A stretch of DNA of 64,000 nucleotides from Pseudoalteromonas luteoviolacea (GCF_001750165.1 NZ_CP015411.1:2570001-2634000); one strand, 5' to 3'; positions 8,689-17,609 are shown, counted from the stretch's first letter. A program made the numbers and translations. The notes: generated by a model from the letters alone, not told the origin.

Positions 8689-10425
8689 ATGAAAAAAATA
8701 AAACTTTTACTTCTCGGGATTCTAGGTATGCCCGTATTCACAAGTGCAGCGATATCTGAGCTGAACGAACGTAAAGCTAGTGAGCATAATTTAATTTCTC
8801 AAGCTGAATACTACGTAGAAGGTGATATGATTTTTGATAAATCTGAGCACTCTACAAATATGCGTTCAATAAAAACGTCTGGCTTAGATAGCGCTGTTGC
8901 GTGGCCAAACGGAACTGTACCCTTTCAATTCGTTAATGTTGTCAATGGCAGCCAACACGAAAAAAACATTTTGAAGGCGATGGAGAACCTTGAGCGTGCT
9001 TCTGGCGTAAGTTTCATTCGAAAGACGCCCAGCCACACTAATTATTTGAACATTTATGGCAATGCATATAACGCGGACGCAGAAAAATATAGAGTCTGTC
9101 ATGCCCAAGTAGGTTATGGCAACGGCGGAGTTCGTAAAACTTGGATCCCAAGCTATTGTGGGGTGAGTACTGCAACACATGAATTACTGCATATTCTTGG
9201 CTTTCGCCATGAACATCAACGCACGGATCGTGATTACCATCAACGAGATGGGCACTACTACTCCATGACTGTTAATGAGGAATTCATCCCCTGTGGTGTG
9301 CAAGGAGCATATTCGACCTCAAATTATGTTTCGCGCACCCTGCCCTACGACCACGAATCGATTATGCATTACAGTAACTATAACCGTACTGGGTGTGAAA
9401 CTGGAGAAGTTGGCAAAGCTTTTACGTATAAAAATATTAGCACTGGGGAAGCGTTTGAAGATACCGGTAACACTAGGCTATCACAAGGAGATTTGCGGTC
9501 ACTACGACAGGCCTATGGCCGAAACCGCTCGCAAACTCCCACAATACTTGGACCAGATCACACAGATAAAGCGAGCCTAAGGTATTCTGTAGTGTGGTAT
9601 CAAGTTCACGATTACCCAGACTACTTTAGAGTCAATGAAACATCAGAAGAATTCATTGACATTAACCGTAATGGGCAACTAGATATTGGCGAATCAAATA
9701 CATATAACATTAATGCTGATGCATATTGGAGAGATGGGTTTGACATTTACTTTGGCACCACAGCAACCGAAAAGAGTAATGGCTATCGCTATCGTTACAC
9801 CGTACAAGCTTGTTGGAACAACACCATATGTTCTAGCGAATCTCAGGCAAAAACTTACTCAGTGCTACAAAAAGCACAAGAGCCAGAACTTTATATAGAC
9901 GACTCAACTCCCGGAGACAAAGAGTTTTATCTTCGCTGGAATAAGCAAATACAAGTACAGTATGTAAAAATCAGCCGCAATGGTGTAAGCCTTGGGGATC
10001 ATGAAGGAGAGTCACTCAAACAAAGCCTTTCAACTGGTACCTATCAATACGAGGTAGAGGCTTGTAACGAACGTGGTTGCAGTGAACCCGTTACACTTAC
10101 ACACCAACACACGGTTGCAGAAGGAAACAAACCTACCGAGATGCCTTACATAGAATCTCTCGCCTTCACGGAGTACCTTGGTGAAGCAGAATTTGAGTTT
10201 AGAAAAGTCGCTCGCGCCACAGAATATCACTTTCAGGTTAGCGGACAAGGGATAAATCATACTGGCAGTGTTTCTTATTCTTACAGTGAACATGGTGGTG
10301 GTTATGCACGCTTTTACACCCGCTCTATCCCACAAGGCACCTATCAAGTTTCTATTACACCTTGCAATAGTAATGGATGTGGACCAACAGCAACAAAAAC
10401 AGTCTATGTCGAATTAGATACATAA
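8689..10425 (+). CDS. Secreted astacin-like (M12A) zinc metalloprotease with C-terminal fibronectin-like repeats
   Basis: Exported protease of 578 residues. A signal peptide (MKKIKLLLLG to TSAA) is followed by a short propeptide and a catalytic domain from about residue 65 to 285. The astacin zinc motif HELLHILGFRHE gives ligands H164, H168 and H174 with catalytic E165, and the Met-turn SIMHYSNY follows. C-terminally there are three beta-sandwich, fibronectin-III-like segments, each with a paired cysteine motif (CWNNTIC, CNERGC, CNSNGC). The frame is open from a GTG at 8677, but the ATG at 8689 gives the better signal peptide. Its likely role is digestion of extracellular protein. A perfect hairpin follows the stop codon. 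Confidence 0.88.
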   Translation: MKKIKLLLLGILGMPVFTSAAISELNERKASEHNLISQAEYYVEGDMIFDKSEHSTNMRSIKTSGLDSAVAWPNGTVPFQFVNVVNGSQHEKNILKAMENLERASGVSFIRKTPSHTNYLNIYGNAYNADAEKYRVCHAQVGYGNGGVRKTWIPSYCGVSTATHELLHILGFRHEHQRTDRDYHQRDGHYYSMTVNEEFIPCGVQGAYSTSNYVSRTLPYDHESIMHYSNYNRTGCETGEVGKAFTYKNISTGEAFEDTGNTRLSQGDLRSLRQAYGRNRSQTPTILGPDHTDKASLRYSVVWYQVHDYPDYFRVNETSEEFIDINRNGQLDIGESNTYNINADAYWRDGFDIYFGTTATEKSNGYRYRYTVQACWNNTICSSESQAKTYSVLQKAQEPELYIDDSTPGDKEFYLRWNKQIQVQYVKISRNGVSLGDHEGESLKQSLSTGTYQYEVEACNERGCSEPVTLTHQHTVAEGNKPTEMPYIESLAFTEYLGEAEFEFRKVARATEYHFQVSGQGINHTGSVSYSYSEHGGGYARFYTRSIPQGTYQVSITPCNSNGCGPTATKTVYVELDT

Positions 10426-10436
10426 GGTTAGGTCGA

Positions 10437-10473
10437 TTAACCCCAGCCAACATCAATATTTAGCTGGGGTTAA
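10437..10473. terminator. Hairpin after the astacin-like protease gene
   Basis: TTAACCCCAGC (10437-10447) and GCTGGGGTTAA (10463-10473) are perfect inverted repeats of 11 bases with a 15-base loop, 12 bases after the stop codon. There is no T run, so efficiency is uncertain. Confidence 0.65.
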
Positions 10474-10774
10474 GAGGCTTAATATTTAGAAGCCTATATC
10501 TGAGCTTACATTTTAGATGAGCTGATTTCCTTTTTATCTGACAAGTAATACAAGCCGATTTTGAAATACAATCAGCTATATACAGCGCTCGATGGCTTGT
10601 TCTCGCGATTTTTTTCACTCTATATTGTTTCTTTCAATGGCTAGAAAATATGCTATGTTGAAGTCTAATTTTTATTAAGTTTATAAGCCTAATGCGACTT
10701 CTCATTTGACCGACTCTGCGTTTGTGTATTCGTATTGGCTGTTACTTTAATGACACTGTATTAAGGAAAACTCT
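10474..10774. promoter_or_regulatory. Upstream region of metY
   Basis: About 300 bp without a gene. It presumably contains the metY promoter. I did not recognise a MetJ box array or a SAM riboswitch by eye. Confidence 0.4.
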
Positions 10775-12046
10775 GTGAAATTAGAATCTATTGCCTTACA
10801 CGAAGGGTATATTTCAGAACAAACAACCAAATCTGCAGCCGTCCCCATATACCAAACAACGTCATATACTTTTGACAATACCGAGCATGGTGCAGATCTA
10901 TTTAATCTTGCTGTTCCAGGAAATATCTATACCCGCATTATGAATCCTACCAATGATGTGCTTGAGAAGCGTATCGCAGCAATGGAAGGCGGGATCGGTG
11001 CCCTTGCGGTTTCATCTGGTATGGCAGCTATTACTTATGCTATTCAATGCCTTACTGCTGTAGGAGATAATATCGTCAGTACCAGCCAGCTCTACGGGGG
11101 AACCTATAACTTATTTGCGCACTCATTACCTAGACAAGGTGTAGAAGTAAAAATGGTGTCTTATGACGATTTTGCTGGGTTTGAGGCAGCGATAGATAAT
11201 AACACGAAGGCAATATTTTGTGAGTCGATTGGTAATCCTGCTGGCAATATTGTCGATATAAACCGAATAGCAAACATAGCGCATAAATATGGTGTGCCAG
11301 TCATTGTAGATAATACAGTTGCAACGCCATACTTATGCCGTCCTTTTGAGCTAGGTGCTGATATTGTCGTCCATTCGTTAACCAAATATATTGGAGGTCA
11401 TGGTACATCAATCGGTGGTATTATTGTCGACTCTGGTAAATTTAACTGGGTGGCAAATAAAGACCGATTTGCAGTATTAAACCAGCCCGATCCATCATAT
11501 CACGGAGTTGTTTACACCGAGGCTTTTGGTGAAGCCGCTTACATCGGACGCTGTCGAGTAGCACCACTTAGAAATACCGGTGCGGCTTTATCTCCAATGA
11601 ATGCTTTTCAGATATTACAAGGCCTAGAAACACTTGGACTTAGAATGGACCGACACTGTGATAACGCAGAAAAGTTGGCTGAGTTTTTAAAGCAGCATCC
11701 TAAAGTTGAATGGGTAAATTATGCTGCACTTGCAGACAGCCCAGACAATGAGAACTGTCATAAAATTACAAATGGCAAAGCTTCCGGCATTTTAAGCTTT
11801 GGTATAACGGGTGGTATTGAAGCATGTACGAAGTTTATTGACGCGTTAAATATGATCCTGCGTTTGGTCAATATCGGCGATGCCAAATCATTAGCTTGCC
11901 ATCCCGCATCAACAACACATAGACAGTTAAATAAAGCGGAGCTTGCCTCTGCAGGCGTGAGTGAAGACCTCGTCAGGATCTCAGTGGGTATAGAGCATAT
12001 AGACGATATTATTAATGACGTCTCACAAGCGTTAGATAAGGCTTAG
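10775..12046 (+). CDS. metY: O-acetylhomoserine sulfhydrylase (aminocarboxypropyltransferase)
   Basis: PLP enzyme of the Cys/Met metabolism family that makes homocysteine directly from O-acetylhomoserine and sulfide, for methionine synthesis. 423 residues, the length expected for MetY and longer than MetB or MetC (about 390). Motifs include YTRIMNPTNDVLEKRIAAMEGG, SSGMAAITYAI, SQLYGGTYNLF and the PLP lysine K204 in HSLTKYIGGHG. The C-terminus has LACHPASTTHRQL and RISVGIEHIDDII. The start is GTG at 10775 with an AAGGA site nine bases upstream. Single gene followed by a hairpin. A related methanethiol-using activity cannot be excluded. Confidence 0.94.
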   Translation: MKLESIALHEGYISEQTTKSAAVPIYQTTSYTFDNTEHGADLFNLAVPGNIYTRIMNPTNDVLEKRIAAMEGGIGALAVSSGMAAITYAIQCLTAVGDNIVSTSQLYGGTYNLFAHSLPRQGVEVKMVSYDDFAGFEAAIDNNTKAIFCESIGNPAGNIVDINRIANIAHKYGVPVIVDNTVATPYLCRPFELGADIVVHSLTKYIGGHGTSIGGIIVDSGKFNWVANKDRFAVLNQPDPSYHGVVYTEAFGEAAYIGRCRVAPLRNTGAALSPMNAFQILQGLETLGLRMDRHCDNAEKLAEFLKQHPKVEWVNYAALADSPDNENCHKITNGKASGILSFGITGGIEACTKFIDALNMILRLVNIGDAKSLACHPASTTHRQLNKAELASAGVSEDLVRISVGIEHIDDIINDVSQALDKA

Positions 12047-12093
12047 TTGGCGATTGTTTTTCAATCGTTGTTCAAGAATCTAGCACACTCACT

Positions 12094-12119
12094 GCTGAGG
12101 TAATGTATTTTACCTCAGC
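12094..12119. terminator. Hairpin after metY
   Basis: GCTGAGGTAA and TTACCTCAGC form a perfect 10-base stem with a 6-base loop about 50 bases after the stop codon. No T run follows on either strand. Confidence 0.6.
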
Positions 12120-12277
12120 CATTGTTGCCCATAAACCCTCTGCGCAGTATTAGGCCTATGTGACACACTATGACTACCAAAATCAAAGCTACTGAATTTA
12201 GATTTTTGTTTTTACGACTGTGCTTCTCATATTATGTACAATTGCAAACATCTAAGACAGAATCGCTATAGTTTTTG

Positions 12278-12964
12278 TTAGACAGTGAATTTTTGAGTCA
12301 GTGTGATATCACCTATCTCTGTATCCTTACTCGATTGCAGAACAAAATCAACCGCTCTTACAACATCATCAATTGGGATAGGAATAAGTCCTGACTGCGG
12401 GCTTGATTTAATGTCTTTTAAAACTTCATCCGTTCCTACCAGCCCCGGATTAATAGTTGTAAACCCTATGCCTTGATTGTTACATCCAATTCGAAGGGCA
12501 TGCACAGCCCCCCTGAGCCCAAACTTAGACGCAGAGTAAGCCACCTCCGCAGTGCTTGAAATATCCAGCCCTGAAGTAGCCCCTATGAACACAGCTCTTG
12601 GATTTCTTGATTTTTTCAGGCTCTTTAACAAGCCTTTGACAAGCTCTATCGGTGCGATCTGATTAATGTTGATTATATTGTGAGTCTCAGAGTAAGGACT
12701 TGTCTCAAAATCGTAATTCTCTGTGAATGCATGTTCTTCCCAAACCCCACCCATATAAAGTAATGCATCAATGGTATGGTCAGATGTTTCGTGCAATACT
12801 TTTTGAATGCCCTCATTATTAGACATGTCTGCTTCAATCCATCTGCCAATTGTCGATGGCGTCCGAGAGACAGAAAAAACGTTGTCTCCTTTTGCTTGGT
12901 AGAATTGCGCAACCGCTAAGCCAATGCCACGACTAGCTCCGACAACTATTAGGTTTTTCTGCAT
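12278..12964 (-). CDS. Short-chain dehydrogenase/reductase
   Basis: 228-residue NAD(P)-dependent oxidoreductase of the classical SDR fold. The coenzyme-binding motif VVGASRGIG lies at residues 7-15. The catalytic residues are a serine or threonine near 130-131 (GATSG), Y143 and K147 in YSASK. The usual NNAG motif is replaced by MGG in LLYMGGVWEE, as in several divergent SDRs. An AAGGAG site precedes the ATG. It is a single gene with no pathway neighbours, so the substrate cannot be named. Confidence 0.88.
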   Translation of the reverse strand: MQKNLIVVGASRGIGLAVAQFYQAKGDNVFSVSRTPSTIGRWIEADMSNNEGIQKVLHETSDHTIDALLYMGGVWEEHAFTENYDFETSPYSETHNIININQIAPIELVKGLLKSLKKSRNPRAVFIGATSGLDISSTAEVAYSASKFGLRGAVHALRIGCNNQGIGFTTINPGLVGTDEVLKDIKSSPQSGLIPIPIDDVVRAVDFVLQSSKDTEIGDITLTQKFTV

Positions 12965-13253
12965 GCCTACTCCTTATGGCGAAATATAATTCATACCTAA
13001 AATTTTGAGTTTACTTGTAAACTAGAAGCTATTCAAAAACGCCTTAAAGTGCCAGCTAAAGTGCGCATCTAATTGTATAACTTATTTTTAGCTCAACACT
13101 TGGCTGATCATATTTAAGTTAAACCGTTAATGACTTATCACAACTACGTACCAATGCCCATTAAAACTAAGATACCTTAACGATTTCTGCTATACAGCCA
13201 CGCTCAGCTTCAAAATGACAAAAGCAACCCCCACTTTACTCAATCTTATTAGT

Positions 13254-13613
13254 TTACTGCTGGCATTTTTCAGCATTTGCCATTGCATACCCATCAAAAC
13301 GGCCATTTTTGTAGCGCTTACCAATGCAATATTCCCCTTCCTCATTCGGCTTATATTGAATTACAAGTTCGACATAGGCGCTCGAATGAAGCTTGATAAT
13401 GACCATTTTAATCCCACCCGAGCGACTACCTCGCAGAGCATGACTAAACGGTTTCATATATGAATATTGACGATATGTAATTACATCTTGTCTTTGAAAT
13501 AACTCAGAGTGAACCAGCGACCAAAATATTACACTTAATATTATCCCCAATAAAATAACACAAGCTATTAGCTTTATTTTTGTTTTTTTCTTTAGCCTAA
13601 CCCGATATTTCAT
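13254..13613 (-). CDS. Hypothetical single-span membrane protein
   Basis: 119 residues, not recognised. A very basic N-terminus (RLKKKTKIK) precedes one transmembrane segment (about residues 14-34), so the rest is probably periplasmic. The remaining soluble part contains KMVIIKLHSSAYVELVIQYKPNEE, written here only as a region at about residues 69-92, and ends with two cysteines (residues 97 and 117) that could pair. Ribosome binding site is weak. Codon use looks genuine; the opposite-strand frame at 13215-13463 is taken as its shadow. Confidence 0.6.
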   Translation of the reverse strand: MKYRVRLKKKTKIKLIACVILLGIILSVIFWSLVHSELFQRQDVITYRQYSYMKPFSHALRGSRSGGIKMVIIKLHSSAYVELVIQYKPNEEGEYCIGKRYKNGRFDGYAMANAEKCQQ

Positions 13614-14483
13614 ATTGTAATAAATACCTTACTGAGCACAAGCACACCAATACTTATCATTTAAACTCACACATTACTCTATAAATCTTTCTGATATCAT
13701 TCACAATTCTGTTTAATGCACACCTTAATTTACGTACATCTATCGTTTTGTTGTGCTTTAATTCTTAACTTTCTAGCCATAGCCTACGGCAATAGAAATT
13801 TGGGTAAAATTAGCAAATAGTAAAGTATAAGACTAGGGGTCCATAAAAAGCAGGCTTGATAAAATATACGCCAAACGCAGACTATTGGCAGTCAAATTGT
13901 AATAACCGGATAACCTCGAACATACACCAGCTATCAAGTCAGACTCTCCAATGGTTATTCCTTTTGCCTATTCTGGATCCTGCATGTGATTTCATTCCAT
14001 TACTGAAAACACTAAAATAACCACCGAATAGATTAAACAAGGTGTAAATTAGATCACTTACACACTTATTGGTGCATTATAACTTCTTCACTCGCAGTGT
14101 CGATGATAAAGCATGTATGCAGTAATATTACCTATTCGGTTAGGTTTTTTTCATAACCCTGTATGACTTTTAAATTCCCAGACTCGCACTTTTTTCCTTT
14201 ACATCTAAATTATTAAGCAACACAGTCAATAAACAATCTAAACGCGCTACACACATCCATAGTTGTTGTATTCTTGCCTCATTAAACACATAAAGTTGAT
14301 ATACTCGGCAATTACGACAACTAGCTTTCTAATCGCCACGTATGTTACTCGAAACTCTCTTAATTTCACTTTCTGATCTCAAGGCTTATCACTTTTGAAC
14401 GATGTGAATGAAAAACGGGTAGCACATCTGTTCATCGTATGTATGATGGATACAGCACTTAAATTATGTATAAAGGAATTACT
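13614..14483. other. 870-bp gene-free region
   Basis: AT-rich, with stop codons in all frames and no convincing small gene on either strand. At 14130-14151 a short ACCTA/TAGGT hairpin is followed by seven T, a possible terminator on the plus strand with no gene in front of it; a small RNA is possible but unsupported. Otherwise nothing was recognised. Confidence 0.4.
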
Positions 14484-15227
14484 ATGATTTTACCGAATTC
14501 ATTAGCCACTCTCGACATCAATCATTTAGTTAAGATTTTTGGTCAAGAGTTTGATGACTTGAGGGACAATATTCTAATAAGAATATTCGCAGCGCACATA
14601 AGAAAAGAAGATCTAAACGTCGAATTACCTATCGTAATCGATAGAACTTATACAGAGCTATATGTTGACGATGATTACTACAACGATCAGCAAATGTTAT
14701 TAAATGCGTTCATCGAGTTAATGAATAGAAATTTGGAAGCGATCTCAAGAGTATTTGGATGGGAAATTAGCCGCCAAAGTTTAACATCTCAAAGCACTGG
14801 TGAGCAGCATGAATACTTTCTATTAGTCGGATCAAACATGCTTGAATGTGCGGGCATAACTGATGACTATATTCAAGAGTGGATAAAGGCTGAAAACTCT
14901 CCAAACAACCATGCGATTGGAGTTTGGGACGAGCAAGGATTAATGTGCATTATGGATAGGCTGTCTGAGATTACCCTAGGCTTAGCTATGTTCAAAAACC
15001 AAATAGACACAACCCCCGTTGTGCCTGATGAATATATGGAATATTTACTGGATCCATTTCATATTTTGCCTGATGCATGTCTCCCTTTCTTCTATCCAAA
15101 GGAGTGCCCCAAGCACAGACGATATGTTACTTTACAGACTGGTGAGTTAGCATTAACCCCTCAATATTCACCAATCTCAAACCACCCTACTATTCAAGAA
15201 ATCGCAGCTCACGCATATCATAGGTAA
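14484..15227 (+). CDS. Hypothetical protein, family unknown
   Basis: 247 residues with no recognised domain. It is acidic and soluble, with no signal peptide or membrane segment. Conserved-looking segments are DDDYYNDQQMLLNAFIEL, the proline-rich LLDPFHILPDACLPFF and ECPKHRRYV near the end. The frame is open from 14466, but ATG at 14484 follows an AAGGAA site by six bases and is preferred. An AGCCCA/TGGGCT hairpin lies downstream at 15258-15284. It stands alone in a gene-poor stretch between 13.6 and 15.8 kb. No function is proposed. Confidence 0.75.
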   Translation: MILPNSLATLDINHLVKIFGQEFDDLRDNILIRIFAAHIRKEDLNVELPIVIDRTYTELYVDDDYYNDQQMLLNAFIELMNRNLEAISRVFGWEISRQSLTSQSTGEQHEYFLLVGSNMLECAGITDDYIQEWIKAENSPNNHAIGVWDEQGLMCIMDRLSEITLGLAMFKNQIDTTPVVPDEYMEYLLDPFHILPDACLPFFYPKECPKHRRYVTLQTGELALTPQYSPISNHPTIQEIAAHAYHR

Positions 15228-15257
15228 CCTGACAAGGGATATAAATTTCGATTATTA

Positions 15258-15284
15258 AGCCCATTATATGATCTATTTTGGGCT
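15258..15284 (+). terminator. Weak hairpin after the 14484 gene
   Basis: AGCCCA and TGGGCT form a 6-base stem around a 15-base loop, 30 bases after the stop codon. The T-rich sequence lies within the loop, not after the stem, so it is only a candidate. Confidence 0.35.
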
Positions 15285-15453
15285 ATCTAATTTCAGATAT
15301 AACTAACTCCATAAATATCACACCAGAATAGCTCGCAGCCCTGCTTAAGTCTTATTTTCATAATAATTCATATACTGAATAAGACGTTTCTAGATTAAAA
15401 TTCGATTAGCAATCTATCACTGTCGATAATGAATTACTGATAATTCTATAAAA

Positions 15454-15720
15454 TTACCGATCCTGAAAAAGCTCAACCCGCTTTTTTACCGATAAACATG
15501 CTTGCAGCCAGTCATTACTTTTCGCAATATCAAGCAACTCAGAAGGCTTACTATAAAGTTTCAGCGCATCTGACACATCTATCATTACTGCACTCTCGAA
15601 CTCTTTTAAAGGCATCTCAATTTCATAAATTAAAGACTCACAATCTGATTTTTTTGAAACTCCGAGATGCGCTAGCCGCTGTTTTAACTAACAGTAATGC
15701 CAAGCTTCAATTAAGCCCCA
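15454..15720 (-). pseudogene. Decayed or very short protein-coding remnant
   Basis: The reverse strand has a coherent, protein-like frame ending at a TAA at 15454-15456: it is open from 15687 for 77 codons without a good start in its first 24 codons. The sequence reads like a helical soluble protein (LKQRLAHLGVSKKSDCESL, then SDALKLYSKPSELLDIAKSN, then a QACLSVKKRVELFQDR end). Upstream of an in-frame TAG (15688-15690) the frame continues with WGLIEAWHYC, which looks like the same protein. The only ATG would give 53 residues. I read this as the 3-prime part of a broken gene; a genuine short gene is the alternative. Confidence 0.4.
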
Positions 15721-15814
15721 CTTCTAGTTTAAAAATAACAGGCACATGAACAATCATCGGGCTGAATGTTTATTTAAGTTACTGAGTTTATTGCTTGCTG
15801 GACATAAATATTTA

Positions 15815-16321
15815 TCAAACTATTGTTGATTCTTGTGGATTAAGCACATTCTCCATTAGAACTGCTTGTTCGCCATAACTTGAGCACACTTCAACACCTT
15901 TTACTTCTTTGAATCCAACTCTGGTCCAAAAGGTTTGCGAGCCTTGCACCGCTACCAAGCTTATTTTAGTCATGCTTTTATTTTTAGCCACGTCTATCAA
16001 TTTTGAGGCTAACGCCCGACCCACTCCCTTTCCTTTTGAATGAGGGCTTATGGCCATATCATGAAGATACAAGTGGTCACAATTTTCGATATAAGGTAAA
16101 GACTCAAATAATTTTGGAGGAGCAACACCACACCATGGATGAGCTAACACATACCCAAATATTTCTCCATCGTTTGATACACATACAAAGCAAGTGTCTG
16201 GTGAAGCGTCATTTTTACTTTTTAGAACCGCTAAGTCCTCGATACCAACCTCTTGGTAAGACTTTTCCTGAATGTCTAAAATACAGTTCCAGTCCTTTTC
16301 TTCAATCGTCCTAATTTTCAT
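15815..16321 (-). CDS. GNAT-family N-acetyltransferase
   Basis: 168-residue acetyltransferase using acetyl-CoA. Motif A reads LHDMAISPHSKGKGVGRAL (about residues 86-104) with the pyrophosphate-binding K-G-x-G-x-G pattern, followed by SLVAVQGSQTFWTRVGFKEV typical of motif B. A GAGGAATGA sequence precedes the ATG. Single gene in the same direction as the HAD gene behind it. The acceptor substrate is unknown. Confidence 0.88.
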   Translation of the reverse strand: MKIRTIEEKDWNCILDIQEKSYQEVGIEDLAVLKSKNDASPDTCFVCVSNDGEIFGYVLAHPWCGVAPPKLFESLPYIENCDHLYLHDMAISPHSKGKGVGRALASKLIDVAKNKSMTKISLVAVQGSQTFWTRVGFKEVKGVEVCSSYGEQAVLMENVLNPQESTIV

Positions 16322-16386
16322 TCATTCCTCTATCGCGCCTCCTTTGCTTTTCCAACGCTCAATACGAAACTAAGCTCTTACCTAAC

Positions 16387-17004
16387 TTACAATACTAAAC
16401 CCAAAGATTTAAGTGCAGATTCGCCTTGTTGTACACTTTCAAATTGAATTGCCTCCATGCCAACCGCTTTTGCACCAGCGACATTGTGAGGCATGTCATC
16501 TAAAAACACGGTTTCTTGTGCAATTAACCCATACCGTGCCATTAATGCATGATATATATCAGGTTGCGGCTTTAGTATACCTAGTTCAGCCGATACGATA
16601 GCGCCATCAAACAAACCCCAAAAATCATAGGTAGTTTTCAAAAATTCAACTGTTTCATGGACATTATCTGTTAACGCATATACACCATAACCTGCTTGTT
16701 TGACCCGCTGGATCAGTTCTGTAGATTGATATAGTAAAATTTGCGTTTGTTTTATGTAGTAAAAAAGTCGCTCGGTATCTTGTGCGCTGAAGTCAAATTC
16801 TCGTTGGTACCTAGATTGAGTCTCATGCTCAGTGACAATGCCTTTATTAATATCTAGCCAAATTTCTGAACCAAACACTGAATGAGCCAACTGCTCACAC
16901 GAACTTAACTCTGGAAATGTCAGCTTAATTATTTCCTGTGGCGACCAGCGTACAACCACATTCCCTATGTCAAACACCACATTTTTTATCTGGCTTTTTA
17001 TCAT
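16387..17004 (-). CDS. HAD-superfamily hydrolase, YihX-like
   Basis: 205-residue haloacid-dehalogenase-type phosphatase. Motif I is VVFDIGNVVVRW with nucleophile D12; as in YihX relatives the usual second aspartate is replaced (D-I-G-N). Motif II threonine lies in ALTDN, motif III lysine in GILKPQPDIY and motif IV acidic pair in FLDDMPHNVAGAKAVG. A helical cap lies between motifs I and II. YihX of E. coli dephosphorylates glucose 1-phosphate, but cap sequences differ and no sugar genes are adjacent, so the substrate is open. Confidence 0.87.
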   Translation of the reverse strand: MIKSQIKNVVFDIGNVVVRWSPQEIIKLTFPELSSCEQLAHSVFGSEIWLDINKGIVTEHETQSRYQREFDFSAQDTERLFYYIKQTQILLYQSTELIQRVKQAGYGVYALTDNVHETVEFLKTTYDFWGLFDGAIVSAELGILKPQPDIYHALMARYGLIAQETVFLDDMPHNVAGAKAVGMEAIQFESVQQGESALKSLGLVL

Positions 17005-17155
17005 GACTATTCCTTTATTTTATGACTGTTTTGAAGCGCTTATTTAATAATGCTAATCCGATAAATACACTCTTACAATTAACTTAGCGCCAAATTGAAG
17101 AATATACACTCATTATCTATTTTGCTGTTATGAAGGATATTTTTTAGATTTGAAA

Positions 17156-17175
17156 GTAGGTCAATTAAGACCTAC
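17156..17175. terminator. Short palindromic hairpin
   Basis: GTAGGTC, a 6-base loop AATTAA, then GACCTAC: a perfect 7-base stem between the HAD gene and the double-glycine peptide gene. There is no T run. It could be a second terminator of the peptide transcript or a regulator site. Confidence 0.4.
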
Positions 17176-17196
17176 GACAAGGGTTAAGGATATTTT

Positions 17197-17220
17197 AAAA
17201 CACAAGCAACGCTTGTTTTT
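17197..17220 (-). terminator. Terminator directly after the double-glycine peptide gene
   Basis: Read on the minus strand, AAAACAAGC and GCTTGTGTTTT form a stem with a GTT loop and a T-rich 3-prime side, starting four bases after the peptide stop codon at 17224. The A/T-rich flanks make it work in either direction. Its tight position supports the peptide being a real gene. Confidence 0.65.
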
Positions 17221-17223
17221 CCG

Positions 17224-17391
17224 TTAGCAGTCGTCTGAATAACACTGCCAAGAAACTGGGCATTTAACAGTTGGAAGGCACCCTAAAGTATCACCAAAAC
17301 CACCTCCAATCTGAGGGGTTTGCTGGTTATTTAACGACTTTTTAGACGCGCTTAAGTTTTTCACTTTCTTTTTGCTTAGTTTAAGTAACAT
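17224..17391 (-). CDS. Double-glycine leader peptide, putative bacteriocin/RiPP (lanthipeptide-like) precursor
   Basis: 55-residue peptide, too short for usual gene finding. The basic N-terminus MLLKLSKKKVKNLSASKK resembles leader peptides of ribosomally made natural products. A stretch TPQIGGG ends the leader, so cleavage after a double glycine at about residue 30 is likely. The remaining core of about 25 residues holds four cysteines (38, 44, 50, 55), serine/threonine residues (35, 41, 47, 52), two prolines and an acidic end (SDDC): features of a disulfide-bonded or lanthionine-bridged peptide. AAAGGA lies eight bases before the ATG, and a hairpin terminator follows at once. No modification enzyme, peptidase-ABC transporter or immunity gene is in the window, so it would be an orphan. 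The class assignment is inference. Confidence 0.7.
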   Translation of the reverse strand: MLLKLSKKKVKNLSASKKSLNNQQTPQIGGGFGDTLGCLPTVKCPVSWQCYSDDC

Positions 17392-17585
17392 TATAATTTC
17401 CTTTGGTTAGTTACATTCAACACGGACACAATATCAGGTTTTTTAATTCTTAAAAACCTTGATTTAATGAAAAAATATACTTTTTTGATCGAAAACATGG
17501 ATTTATAATTCTTTATTATACCGTTTTTTTGAACTTCTAAATTAGAAAATGTATTTAATTTGAGCAGATTTAACACATCAGCATA

Positions 17586-17609
17586 AAATGAGAATAATCT
17601 TTCTCATTT
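17586..17609. promoter_or_regulatory. Dyad AAATGAGAA-N6-TTCTCATTT, possibly Fur-related
   Basis: Perfect 9-base inverted repeat with a 6-base spacer, about 195 bases upstream of the double-glycine peptide gene. The half-sites look like the AATGAGAAT arms of Fur boxes, but the spacing is three bases longer than the 19-bp consensus. It may be an operator of the peptide gene. Confidence 0.4.

Noticed and set aside
13215..13463. 82-codon plus-strand frame
   Set aside because: Antisense to the 119-residue membrane protein; no ribosome binding site.
15498..15749. 83-codon plus-strand frame
   Set aside because: Antisense to the protein-like remnant on the minus strand, no ribosome binding site, composition biased to Ser/Thr/Leu/His.
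17391..17576. 61-codon minus-strand frame whose stop overlaps the double-glycine peptide start
   Set aside because: No ribosome binding site, low-complexity Lys/Asn/Ile/Leu composition; more likely the AT-rich leader of the peptide gene.
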